From an uncultured Clostridia bacterium (GTDB lineage Bacteria; Bacillota; Clostridia; Christensenellales; CAG-138), in assembly GCA_947168855.1 (NCBI GenBank), contig CAMVNO010000004.1, positions 62,001 to 126,000 on the forward strand: a stretch of 64,000 nucleotides of DNA, given 5' to 3'. The number at the start of each line of letters is the position of its first letter. Positions within the stretch are counted from its first letter, which is position 1. Position numbers and translations under genes: made by a program. The notes beneath the pieces are model-generated. The model was not told where the DNA came from and made no database searches. It worked only from the letters and a program-made list of their open reading frames with translations. Below, in pieces: positions 51,129 to 59,321 of the stretch.

Positions 51129-51166
51129 TTTGTATCATAATTAGTGTTTAGCCTAATTGGATCATA
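51129..51166 (+). repeat. 38-bp direct repeat, right copy
   Basis: Identical over 38 bases to 47804-47841 and starts with tttgtatcataattag. It flanks, together with the recombinase fragment, the 3.3-kb UbiB cassette. Confidence 0.9.
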
Positions 51167-51168
51167 TT

Positions 51169-51208
51169 AAGACGCTTATTTTGATACAAAGTAAGCGTCT
51201 TTTTTTAT
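51169..51208 (+). terminator. Hairpin/terminator
   Basis: Perfect inverted repeat aagacgctta / taagcgtctt followed by T7. Same position and form as the hairpin at 46347. Confidence 0.8.
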
Positions 51209-51292
51209 GCACCTGGCAATTTTGAAAAGCCCATATATACTGGTCTTTTTCGGCAGCTTTCACACGATTACTTTTTCAAGGCAATATAAATG

Positions 51293-51326
51293 AAGCCTGT
51301 CAAATCATTTTGACAGGCTTTTTTCT
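51293..51326 (+). terminator. Intrinsic terminator
   Basis: Perfect inverted repeat aagcctgtca / tgacaggctt followed by six T; a sister hairpin (aagcctgtcg/cgacaggctt) lies at 51508-51541. Confidence 0.75.
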
Positions 51327-51353
51327 GCTGTTTTACTGGTTTTCGTAAAAGCT

Positions 51354-51467
51354 ATCGTGTGCGAGATGGGTAATCGTGTGAAAGATGGGTAATCGTGTGC
51401 GAGATGGGTTATCGTGTGCGAGATGGGTTATCGTGTGAAAGATGGGTAATCGTGTGCGAGATAATAA
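51354..51467 (+). repeat. Six-copy 19-bp tandem array (right)
   Basis: Six units of the form atcgtgtgcgagatgggta start at 51354, 51373, 51392, 51411, 51430 and 51449. Some copies have gaaag in place of gcgag. A lone copy (atcgtgtgagatatc) is at 51551 and an inverted one (cacacgatta) at 51261. The stretch 50950-51566 holds only this array, the recombinase fragment and hairpins. Confidence 0.88.
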
Positions 51468-51507
51468 TCCAATCTTTCACTTTGGCATTGTTTAAATGGC
51501 AAAATAG

Positions 51508-51541
51508 AAGCCTGTCGGATTGATTCGACAGGCTTATTTAA
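51508..51541. terminator. Terminator before the GIY-YIG gene end
   Basis: Perfect inverted repeat aagcctgtcg / cgacaggctt (51508-51517, 51526-51535), 26 bases past the stop of the minus-strand GIY-YIG gene. On the minus strand it is followed by ctattttgcc. Confidence 0.55.
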
Positions 51542-51566
51542 CTTATGGGTCATCGTGTGAGATATC

Positions 51567-52484
51567 TTATAGGGAATTGTACCAGCTGATGAAAATGTCT
51601 TTTGTTGGCCCCTTTCTAGGATCATCATACCATTGAGAATACATTAAGAAACGGTATGGACCAGATGTAAACTCATCCTTCCAATATCTATCGCGAACAG
51701 CCTTCTCGCAACTTGAGCGAGATTCACCTTCCTTTAAGAGCCAAAATAGAGGCAATTTTCGTTTAGTAATATGGCTGCTCCCATCAATAGAACTAAACGA
51801 AGCCATTTGATTATCGGTAAAAATATAGCCTGAACCTAGGAGCTCTTTTAGGGCTGTTCGAGCAAACGCACATGGTCCTAAAGAATTAGAAGGAAGAGGA
51901 GGTTTTTCTTGATTAGGGCCTTTCTTTTTGGGGATAGTCACGGGAGCATCAATCGACACGGTACGAGGAGTTGTTTTGCGGTTTTTCTTGTTTTCTATCT
52001 TGAAAACACGTACTCCTATGAGTTCCAAGAGGAACAACGCCTCTTCGAGGTATTGTTCGAGTTCTGCTTGCCGGAACTCATCGACTTTTTGTGGATTCCC
52101 CTTTTTCTTGTTATCACTGTCGGATTTTCCTGCTTTTCCCGCAAGATCGATAAGACGTGACTCAAGATAATCGATATCTGAGGCGTTGAAGCTGTCATCC
52201 TTTGTGGTCATAAGTATGACTTGAGTCCACCAATCCTTATCGGCTAAGTGTTGTTTGGTACGTCTTTCGAGATCACTTGCCTGGCCAACATATACTTGCT
52301 GATCAGATAAAAGAAGGTAGACACCATATTTCTTACAATCGGCGCGAGAAATCAAATCGATAATTGATTCACGCGGTGCAGAATACATTTTCCCGCTTTC
52401 CCAAGCAGAGTCAGAAATATTCATAACACCGTTTAATGTGCCATCATATAATAGCATCTTTATTGTCTTTGTCTTTGTGGCCAT
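51567..52484 (-). CDS. GIY-YIG nuclease-type protein
   Basis: 305 residues. The GIY-YIG core is KYGVYLLLSDQQVYVGQASDLERRTKQHL (about 50-80), with Arg in the following helix and the Glu in DYLESRLIDLA. A linker and a DUF4357-like C-terminal domain (KELLGSGYIFTDNQMASFSS) follow. Members occur in restriction and defence islands; some may be nucleases that act on DNA. ATG 52484 has RBS gcgaggtg. Next to the McrC remnant in the same direction. Confidence 0.85.
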   Translation of the reverse strand: MATKTKTIKMLLYDGTLNGVMNISDSAWESGKMYSAPRESIIDLISRADCKKYGVYLLLSDQQVYVGQASDLERRTKQHLADKDWWTQVILMTTKDDSFNASDIDYLESRLIDLAGKAGKSDSDNKKKGNPQKVDEFRQAELEQYLEEALFLLELIGVRVFKIENKKNRKTTPRTVSIDAPVTIPKKKGPNQEKPPLPSNSLGPCAFARTALKELLGSGYIFTDNQMASFSSIDGSSHITKRKLPLFWLLKEGESRSSCEKAVRDRYWKDEFTSGPYRFLMYSQWYDDPRKGPTKDIFISWYNSL

Positions 52485-52518
52485 TGTTGTCACCTCGCAT
52501 TGTTTAGATGATTCTGCT

Positions 52519-53488
52519 TCAATTCAAATCAAAAATTCGGTAGATAACAGAGATTAATTGCGTTTTGACATTCTCTTCGTTTTCTTCAAAAATAAAGGGA
52601 AGCCTAATGAAGTGGATTCTAATATTAGTGTTTCCTCGACTTTTCCCAACCGGGAAATGGGGTTCCGTTTCTTCATTCCGATACATAGGATATAAGAGAT
52701 AAACATCAGTAACATTTCTCTTTCTCGCGTATTCACAAACCTGATAAACATCAGCTTGATCAGGCTCTTCACTGACTATTCTATAAACAGACTCAGTATC
52801 CCCTTCAAACCGCGGCAATTGCTTATATTTTGTATCCAGGATAAATGCTTTTCCGTTCAACTCAACAAGAATATCATGCCGCATTTTAAACGCTGCACCA
52901 AGAGATTGTCCAGCATATTGGATGTCATCAATAAGGTGCATATCACTAAGCTGCAAACGAACCTTGCCACCACATGGTTCAATTGCTTCTTGCATGAAAC
53001 CGCCAATGAATCCTTCAAATAATAGTTCTGTTGGAAAAAGAAAACAAAAGGAATCATTAACATCCATTGTTAATCCTGATGTTTTGTTTAACAGAAACAT
53101 TTTGCTCATCGTAAGGATTATATTATAGTTCCTATGCATTTTACTCAGGCGAACCTTATCACAGTCACTTGGTTTACATTGCACATCCTCAACTTCACTC
53201 AATCTTACTAAGATATTTCTAATCCTCTGTTGATTTCGTTTGGAGGTAGAATTAACGAGCTGTTTACACGTATACTTTATAATCTTATTGACCCAATTGT
53301 TAAACTCGAATGTGGAATATGAACACCTAAATTGTGTACTCAGCCCATTAGGTATTTTGCGAACAATATAATCGGTAAAATCAAACTTGCCCTTTATGTG
53401 TGAAAGGTCTTCGGTTTCATCAACATATTGGTAGAAAACGCCTCTATTAATTGCAGCTCTCACATATCCAACATACAGTGTGATAAAT
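52519..53488 (-). pseudogene. McrC-like restriction subunit, 5'-truncated
   Basis: About 320 residues of the McrC family remain: VRELFITLYVGYVRAAINRGVFYQYVDETEDLSHIKGKFDF and the C-terminal nuclease core KMRHDILVELNGKAFILDTKYK (D...D-x-K). The first roughly 80-100 residues and the start codon are gone; the frame runs into a phage tail gene on the other strand at about 53480. No mcrB GTPase gene is present, so a working McrBC is excluded. Confidence 0.85.
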
Positions 53489-54481
53489 AACTCTCTAACA
53501 GTGACCGGCACATATACCGTTCTGGCATATAACCCGCCGCAGATTACGGAGTTATCGGTATTCCGTTGCAACAGTTCCGGCGTTGCGTCGCATACCGGAA
53601 CGTATGTATCGGTTAAGATGAAGGTCGCGATCACGGCGCTGAACAACCTGAACGACGCGACGGTCAAGGCGCAGCAGAAACGGAAGACGGCGACATCGTA
53701 TTCGAACATGAAGACGTGGACCGGCTCGTATACGATGAACAGCACCTATGTGGTCGGCGGATCGCTGTCGAACCAGTACGCGTATGACATTCGAATCGCG
53801 GCAACGGATTACTTTGAAACGGTGTACGCGTACGCGGATATCGCGACAGCGGACACAATTCTGTCGATCCGGAACAACGGTCTCGGCATGGCGATCGGCA
53901 AGATCAGTGAACAGAACATGTTCGAAGTTGGGTGGCCGTCAGAGTTCCACGAAGCGGTCACTTTTGATGAAGATGTATCTTTCTCAAAGCTGACTTGGCT
54001 ATTGGATCTGATCTATCCGATTGGATCGATTCGTATGACGACCAGCACGACAGGAGCAACGACGTTTCTTGGAGGAACATGGGAATTGTGGGGATCGGGC
54101 AAGGTGCCGGTCGGCGTCGATACCTCCGACAACGACTTCAAGACTGTCGAAAAAACAGGCGGCGCGAAGACAGTGGCACTGGCGACAGCAAACCTGCCGA
54201 GCCATAGTCATACGCTGTCCGGCGGTACGGTGACTGTCGCCCAGGCTGCGGCGCATACGCACTCGGCATCCACCGGCGCGTACAAGGTCGGCTCCGGTAA
54301 CGGCAGTAACTACAAATACTTCACCAACGAAGGCTCGACAAACCCGCAGACTACCGGTGAAGGCGGCGCGCATACGCATACCGCGACGCTGTCCGGTTCG
54401 ACCGGAACATCAGGCAGCGGAACGGCGCACAGCAATGTACAGCCGTATATCACTTGCTACTTTTATAAGAGGACAGCATAA
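53480..54481 (+). CDS. Phage tail/minor structural protein, 5'-truncated
   Basis: 333 residues. The first part (TYTVLAYNPPQITELSVFRCN) belongs to DUF859-type minor structural proteins, and the C-terminus is a tail-collar-like receptor-binding tip (YPIGSIRMTTSTTGATTFLGGTWELWG, then SHSHTLSGG and HTHTATLSG repeats, ending NVQPYITCYFYKRTA). The His-rich loops bind metal in related tail tips. The N-terminal part is missing because the frame begins at the junction with mcrC. GC-rich again, unlike the island before it. Confidence 0.85.
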   Translation: MINNSLTVTGTYTVLAYNPPQITELSVFRCNSSGVASHTGTYVSVKMKVAITALNNLNDATVKAQQKRKTATSYSNMKTWTGSYTMNSTYVVGGSLSNQYAYDIRIAATDYFETVYAYADIATADTILSIRNNGLGMAIGKISEQNMFEVGWPSEFHEAVTFDEDVSFSKLTWLLDLIYPIGSIRMTTSTTGATTFLGGTWELWGSGKVPVGVDTSDNDFKTVEKTGGAKTVALATANLPSHSHTLSGGTVTVAQAAAHTHSASTGAYKVGSGNGSNYKYFTNEGSTNPQTTGEGGAHTHTATLSGSTGTSGSGTAHSNVQPYITCYFYKRTA

Positions 54482-54658
54482 GAAAACTCCCATGCCGTAA
54501 TCATCGTAACGGTCATGGGAGCGTTTCTTGCGGTTGTAGACTTTTTTGCTTTCCGTCTTGCGTGTTACAGGGGAGATATCCCAGGTGACACGCTTTTGTT
54601 TTGCCAGTTCTCTGGCGGCCTTTTTACTCATCTTGGCCTTTGGTATGAACTTTGCCAT
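54410..54658 (-). CDS. Small conserved basic protein
   Basis: 82 residues (MAKFIPKAKMSKKAARELAKQKRVTWDISPVTRKTESKKVYNRKKRSHDRYDDYG). It matches a short conserved hypothetical protein of Firmicutes prophages. The last 20 or so residues are encoded antisense to the end of the tail gene and are probably an extension past the usual stop. RBS aaggaagtgag. Confidence 0.7.
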   Translation of the reverse strand: MAKFIPKAKMSKKAARELAKQKRVTWDISPVTRKTESKKVYNRKKRSHDRYDDYGMGVFLCCPLIKVASDIRLYIAVRRSAA

Positions 54659-54729
54659 GCGATATCTCACTTCCTTTCGCACGGCATTATAACCGAATGC
54701 ATCAAAAAACACAATAGGAGGAATCAACT

Positions 54730-55155
54730 ATGAAGGAATTCTGGCTCACGGTGCAGCTTGTGTTCTCGGCTGTCGGAGGTTGGCTTGGCTGGTTTCTAGG
54801 CGGCTGCGACGGGCTGCTGTATGCCTTGCTCGCGTTCGTTGTGATCGACTATATCACCGGGATCATGTGTGCCGTAGTCGATAAGAAACTGTCCTCTGCC
54901 GTCGGGTTCAAGGGCATCTTCAAGAAAGTGCTGATCTTCGCGCTTGTAGGTATCGGGCATATTCTGGATACCTATGTGATCGGAAACGGATCGATCTTGC
55001 GCACAGCGGTGCTTTTTTTCTACTTGTCCAATGAAGGAGTGTCGCTGATTGAGAATTCCGCGTATCTTGGGCTTCCCATTCCAAAGAAGCTGAAAGAAGT
55101 GCTTGAACAGCTGCATGATCGCGCAGAGAAAGAGGGTGACGAGGATGGCGAATAA
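54730..55155 (+). CDS. Phage holin (family 4, TcdE-like)
   Basis: 141 residues with three or four membrane helices. The pattern LLYALLAFVVIDYITGIMCAVVDKKLSSAVGFKGIFKKVLIFALVGIGH is typical of the toxin-secretion/phage-lysis holin family. It makes holes that let the endolysin reach the wall. The endolysin gene overlaps its end by 11 bases. Confidence 0.93.
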   Translation: MKEFWLTVQLVFSAVGGWLGWFLGGCDGLLYALLAFVVIDYITGIMCAVVDKKLSSAVGFKGIFKKVLIFALVGIGHILDTYVIGNGSILRTAVLFFYLSNEGVSLIENSAYLGLPIPKKLKEVLEQLHDRAEKEGDEDGE

Positions 55156-55423
55156 TCTGAAACCGTTCCTGGACTACCTGGAAGAACAGGTCAGGAATCA
55201 TAGCATCTATGTTTGGGGCGCGCAGGGACAGCAGGGTTCAGCGATCACGGAAAAGTGGATCAAGCGCAGGGAGACGTCGGATACGAACTACCAGCGCGCT
55301 GTTGCGTTCTGGAAGAAGCAGTGCGAAGCAGGCTACGGCGACGTGCTGCGCGCGTTCGACTGCTCCGGACTCGGTATGTATTACCTGCAGAACGTTTCTC
55401 ATGCTTTGCTGCTATTGTATTGA
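55145..55423 (+). pseudogene. Phage endolysin (NlpC/P60), 3'-truncated
   Basis: The first 80 or so residues are a phage-type NlpC/P60 amidase (SIYVWGAQGQQG, then VLRAFDCSGLGMYYLQN with the catalytic Cys). The frame then runs into unrelated sequence at about 55393 and stops. The His half of the active site is missing, so it is not active. This shows a deletion within the lysis module. Confidence 0.8.
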
Positions 55424-55453
55424 TGCATTATTTGTCCAAACACGAACTAACAA

Positions 55454-55741
55454 ATGATGAGGCAAAAAAGAAATTACGATTCAGAGAAGCTGCGAAACAA
55501 GAGGATTGACGCCCGGCGCAACGCATTTAATAAAGTTAATCCCCTTTTATCAGAACGAATAGAAGCATTTATGTCGTGCGTTGACCAATCATCGGTTGAC
55601 CGGAGCACGGAAGAATGGTTGGACACGATTGATGACCGCCTGACCTATCGGCATTGGCTCTGCGGACATTGGCATATCGACAAAACGATTGACCGTTTCC
55701 GCTTTGTGATGGATGATTTTGTAACAATCGACGATCTATAA
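55454..55741 (+). pseudogene. Metallophosphoesterase, C-terminal fragment
   Basis: Residues 40-95 (CVDQSSVDRSTEEWLDTIDDRL, then WLCGHWHIDKTIDRFRFVMDDF) match the end of Firmicutes metallophosphoesterases, including the last metal motif G-H-x-H. The first 40 residues are unrelated. Fused debris between the prophage and the chromosome. Confidence 0.65.
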
Positions 55742-55756
55742 TTTCTATAAAAACGA

Positions 55757-55790
55757 AGCGCAGTCCGGGAGTTCCGGGCTGCGTGTGCTT
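55757..55790. terminator. Bidirectional terminator
   Basis: Inverted repeat cgcagtccgg / ccgggctgcg (one G-U pair) with T-rich sequence on both sides, between convergent genes ending at 55741 and 55799. Confidence 0.65.
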
Positions 55791-55798
55791 TTGGTCGA

Positions 55799-56281
55799 TT
55801 ATTGATCGCCGTTCGCCAATGTGAGGAAAGCCAGGCGGTATTCTTCGAGGAGACGCTTTGCGACGAGGTCGATCTGCTCGTCGGCGGACAAAAGGCGTTG
55901 CTTTAAAAGCTCGTAGCGCTGGCGCTTTTCCTCTTTCGCAAAGTGGGTTTCGCGACGTTGCTCGGGACAGTCGGTATAGTTCAGAGCGACGCCCTGAAAC
56001 TGTTCGCTCGTGAGATCGAACACGCAGTCGCCGACGACGTTGAAGCAATGATAATTGCCGTCCGGGAGCGGCACGCCGAGTACCTTCCCACCGTAAATAT
56101 CCTGCATCAGAAACGCTGTGATCGAGCATTGCCCGAGTGTCGGGTTCTCCGGGCTCCAATCCTTTCGCATGCGCGGCGCACAGGTGTCCGCCGACCAGAT
56201 CGATTTCAGCCGGTCATAATAATCGCGCGGCGTCAGCCCATTCGCGTCCCGGATCAAAGCTGTTTCCCAACCGTAAAACAT
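55799..56281 (-). CDS. YunG-like conserved protein
   Basis: 160 residues. The pattern IWSADTCAPRMRKDWSPENPTLGQCSITAFLMQDIYGGKVLG, GNYHCFNVVGDCVFDLTSEQF is shared by YunG-type proteins of Firmicutes; Cys, His and Asp in this order suggest a papain-like fold. Function not established. Stand-alone gene. Confidence 0.75.
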   Translation of the reverse strand: MFYGWETALIRDANGLTPRDYYDRLKSIWSADTCAPRMRKDWSPENPTLGQCSITAFLMQDIYGGKVLGVPLPDGNYHCFNVVGDCVFDLTSEQFQGVALNYTDCPEQRRETHFAKEEKRQRYELLKQRLLSADEQIDLVAKRLLEEYRLAFLTLANGDQ

Positions 56282-56343
56282 TTGCTTCCTCCCATCTGTG
56301 CTGCATTCATGGATTCAACGAATCGGAAAGCGTGCTGCCGGAG

Positions 56344-57480
56344 TTATTGCTTTTTGAACCGATACTTGCCTTTCCCTTGTCCAGAAACCGGAGCGATCGC
56401 ACCGACGGAAAACAGCTTTTTCAAAAGGACAGACGCTGCTGCAGGGGAAAGATGCGTGATTTCGCAGACATCTTTTCTGCCAAATACGCCTTGGAAGCCA
56501 AAGGCATCGAACAGTTCCCTTGTATGACGCATGGCTGTTTCATTGTTGTTTGCGGTTTTCAACAAATCGGCATAGGGAAAGAAGACTTCAATGTCTTGTT
56601 TTCTATCTGCAATGTCTTGTTTTCTGCTCTCAATGTCTTGATTTCTCCCGCTGTGATCCGGTTTGAACTGCCCGCTGATATGCAGATAGCGGTTTTTCAG
56701 CTCATTGCGTTCGCCGAGCAGCAGGTTGCGGAGGAACAGTTCGAGATATTCTGTCGTTTCCCGAACGCCCTTTGTGAGGTTCGTATAGTTGGCGCGAACC
56801 ATGGCGTTGCGGAAATACCAGGCGTTTTCGGCAAAGGTGTCATTGGTCACATCGAAGCCGAGCGAGCGCAGATACTGAATGAAGAATACCGCCGTCGTGC
56901 GTGTGTTGCCCTCACCGAACACATGGATCTGCCAGAGGCGTGACACGAACACCGCGAGGTGACGGATCACTTCGTCCATGGAGAGCCCCTGATAGCGGAA
57001 CGCGCGTTCCGTAGCCAAATCGTACTCCAGAGTGGCTTTCAGCTCGCTTGCGCCGCCGTACAGAACGGTATCTCCGTCCAGGACCCACTCTTTTTTTGTA
57101 ATATTGTAATCACGAATGGTTCCGGCATGCGAATAAATGCCTTCGAACAGCCGCTTGTGGATGGAAAGGTACTGCGTTGCAGAAAAGATAAACGCCTTTT
57201 CGGACAGGATTTGCGCAATGCGGACAGAGACCTTGTCCGCCTCCTCCGTGCGAGGTTCGGCAGACTTTGGGCGTTGCTCATAATACCGATGGATCAGCTC
57301 GCTTGCCGTATCCAGCGTGATTTCTCCCTCGATGCTTTTTTTCGCCGTCTCGATCAGATACCGGGAAGGTTCAAGATCGTCCACCTTCTGTAAGCCCACG
57401 GCTGTCTGCCATGCGTAACCGAGCTGTTTGCGACCCGGTTCCTGCGCGCGGAGGTATTCTTCAAAGGGATCTTTGTACAT
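56344..57480 (-). CDS. Fic protein with fused VbhA-like N-terminus
   Basis: 378 residues. The first 75 residues (SRYLIETAKKSIEGEITLDTASELIHRYYEQRP) look like the small VbhA-type antitoxin that normally is a separate gene. The Glu-Gly of the inhibitory motif is kept, but the Ser/Thr position is Lys. The Fic domain has IHVFGEGNTRTT, a variant of HPFxEGNGRxxR lacking the last Arg. A tandem 7-residue repeat (RKQDIES, RKQDIAD, RKQDIEV) links it to a C-terminal winged helix (LFDAFGFQGVFGRKDVCEITHLSPAAASVLLKKLFSVGAI). RBS aaaggaacg. Confidence 0.85.
   Translation of the reverse strand: MYKDPFEEYLRAQEPGRKQLGYAWQTAVGLQKVDDLEPSRYLIETAKKSIEGEITLDTASELIHRYYEQRPKSAEPRTEEADKVSVRIAQILSEKAFIFSATQYLSIHKRLFEGIYSHAGTIRDYNITKKEWVLDGDTVLYGGASELKATLEYDLATERAFRYQGLSMDEVIRHLAVFVSRLWQIHVFGEGNTRTTAVFFIQYLRSLGFDVTNDTFAENAWYFRNAMVRANYTNLTKGVRETTEYLELFLRNLLLGERNELKNRYLHISGQFKPDHSGRNQDIESRKQDIADRKQDIEVFFPYADLLKTANNNETAMRHTRELFDAFGFQGVFGRKDVCEITHLSPAAASVLLKKLFSVGAIAPVSGQGKGKYRFKKQ
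56586..56650 (-). repeat. 21-bp tandem repeat inside the second fic gene
   Basis: Three copies of a 21-base unit (core caatgtcttg ttttct) encode the RKQDIxx heptads. The length suggests copy-number change without loss of frame. Confidence 0.8.
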
Positions 57481-57564
57481 GGCGACGTTCCTTTCAAATC
57501 ATTCAAATTATTATACCATTTTTTGTGCCAACCGACAAGCATTTGAAAGCCCTTTTCTCTCGAT

Positions 57565-57741
57565 TCAATGGATCCGATGCACCGGTCGCGGGATCTGCTT
57601 CCGGGAAACGGTGACCTGTGTGCCCAGCAGGATCGGAAGATGGGTTCTTGCGTAATCAATTAGGTCCGTCTCATATGCGAACGGACGATAAGTGCCTATC
57701 TGACTGGGTTTCGTGCAAAAATACTGACCGTTGTCAGCCAT
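57565..57741 (-). CDS. Dispersed coding repeat, copy C (58-codon ORF)
   Basis: The longest intact copy: an ATG-started frame of 58 codons (MADNGQYFCTKPSQIGTYRPF..., core THLPILLGTQVTV, end PRPVHRIH). The upstream half matches copy A and not copies B and D. No strong RBS is visible; a GTG further up would extend it to 71 codons. Protein function is unknown. It occupies the gene-free interval 57481-57818. Confidence 0.55.
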   Translation of the reverse strand: MADNGQYFCTKPSQIGTYRPFAYETDLIDYARTHLPILLGTQVTVSRKQIPRPVHRIH

Positions 57742-57818
57742 TCGATGCGTAAGTGCTATTGTTGATTTCCTGCGGTACACGGCTTGACATTTTCGTTGTT
57801 TTGATTCTCAGAATAAGC

Positions 57819-59165
57819 TCAGACCGGGTCTTCGTAGTATCCGAATTTTGTGACCCTGCCGTCCCGCATAAGGATCTGTCCCTTCGCGACGAGAGTATCC
57901 GCCGTAAGATCTTCCCGAAGCAGCAGAAGATCGGCGTCGCTTCCGGGACGGACTGCCCCTTTTCTCGGATACATCAGCAGACCCTTTGCGACGTTTTCCG
58001 TGAAGAACGGGAGCGCCTGTTCGAGCGCAAAGCCTTCCGTTACGAGCTGGCGGAGCGTCTTTAAAAGGGAGGTCATCTTGCCTACGCCCATGCCGATCAC
58101 GTGCTCGTGCGCCGCGTCCCACTTCGGTATGGAACCGTTCGAGTCGGAGCTGATCGTAACAAGGGACGGGTCGAGCCGGTCGCGGTATCCGTACAGTACC
58201 GGCGCAAGGGAATCGTGCGCCGTGAAATCGGCGTAGCCGCCCATTTTATTGAACGGAACAGCCTGTTCGATGTGACGCGTCATATGCGTCGGACGGAAAT
58301 GGAAGACGGGGATGTCCGTCGTTCTGACGATGTCCATCAGCGGTTCGATCCCTGCCGGATCTATCCCGACATGGATGTGCAGCACGCCCGGCTTGCCGCC
58401 GATCAGACCCGCCATGCGGATCTCGGATACGAGGCGGATGATCTCGTCGCGGGTGGGATGGCATGCCCGGTGATCGGAGACTGCGAGCTTGCAGCCCAGC
58501 ACTTCCGACAGGAACACGATATCGCGCATGACCGAGCCGGTCAGCGTGACCGGCGGATAGTTGTACGCGCTGGTGAGGCATCTGGCCGTTACGCCCTCCT
58601 CGTTCAGCGCCTTCGTCTTCGCGAGCAGCGTTTCGACGTCTCTCGTCACGCCGTCGGTTCCGAGCACGCCTACGAGCGTTGTAACGCCGGCCTTTACGAT
58701 GTCGGAAAAGGCGATTTCCGGTACGCGGGATTTGAGCCCCTCTTCGCCGCCGCCGCCGATGACGTGCACGTGCTGGTCAATGAGCCCCGGGACAAGGATC
58801 ATGCCGGACGCGTCGATCACTTCCGTGTCATATCCCACGGGTGAAACGGAATCCTCCACCGCAAGAATCCGGTCAAAGGCGATCAGAACGTCTTTCTTTC
58901 CACGGCGCGCGGGATCGTAAAGGACCGCGTTTTTGATCAGCAGCATGCGGCTGTCCGGCTTTCCGGAAGCGGGAGCTTCTTCCCACAGCGCATCCGGCGG
59001 GCAGCCGAGATAATCCGCGATCTTTTTCAGTTCGGGATCAGTGATCCTTTCGCCACGTCCGATCTTCGCGACGGTATGCGAAGAGATCCCGAGCGCGGAT
59101 ACGAGATCGGACCTTGTCATGTTCCGTTCCTGCAGTTTTGCAATCAGACCCGAGTAGGAAATCAT
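57819..59165 (-). CDS. iadA: XRE-type HTH fused to isoaspartyl dipeptidase
   Basis: 448 residues. The first 65 (ISYSGLIAKLQERNMTRSDLVSALGISSHTVAKIGRGERITDPELKKIADYLG) form a Cro/C1-type helix-turn-helix. The rest is a beta-aspartyl dipeptidase of the M38 amidohydrolase group: metal site GLIDQHVHVIGGGGE, HIHVG, FHFRPTHMTRH and the catalytic Asp in TISSDSNGS. Such enzymes hydrolyse isoaspartyl dipeptides from damaged proteins. Joining it to a DNA-binding domain in one chain is unusual; the ATG at 59165 with RBS aggaggtg precedes the HTH, so the fusion is real in this sequence. Confidence 0.9.
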   Translation of the reverse strand: MISYSGLIAKLQERNMTRSDLVSALGISSHTVAKIGRGERITDPELKKIADYLGCPPDALWEEAPASGKPDSRMLLIKNAVLYDPARRGKKDVLIAFDRILAVEDSVSPVGYDTEVIDASGMILVPGLIDQHVHVIGGGGEEGLKSRVPEIAFSDIVKAGVTTLVGVLGTDGVTRDVETLLAKTKALNEEGVTARCLTSAYNYPPVTLTGSVMRDIVFLSEVLGCKLAVSDHRACHPTRDEIIRLVSEIRMAGLIGGKPGVLHIHVGIDPAGIEPLMDIVRTTDIPVFHFRPTHMTRHIEQAVPFNKMGGYADFTAHDSLAPVLYGYRDRLDPSLVTISSDSNGSIPKWDAAHEHVIGMGVGKMTSLLKTLRQLVTEGFALEQALPFFTENVAKGLLMYPRKGAVRPGSDADLLLLREDLTADTLVAKGQILMRDGRVTKFGYYEDPV

Positions 59166-59321
59166 TTCAGGCACCTCCTAATCCATACAAAGTATAATGA
59201 AACTGCACAAGAAAGTAAAGATGCCGGTGAATGGCCTAAATTCATCAAATTCATACCTAAAAACCATGTAAACTTCTACTGACAGGGACATACATATAAA
59301 GGAAACTCTGTCAGCAGGCTT

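Noticed and set aside
51567..53488. Functional McrBC system
   Set aside because: mcrB is missing and mcrC lacks its N-terminus and start.
54485..54540. Separate gene in the segment just after the tail protein
   Set aside because: Plus-strand frames here are antisense to the small basic protein at 54410-54658.
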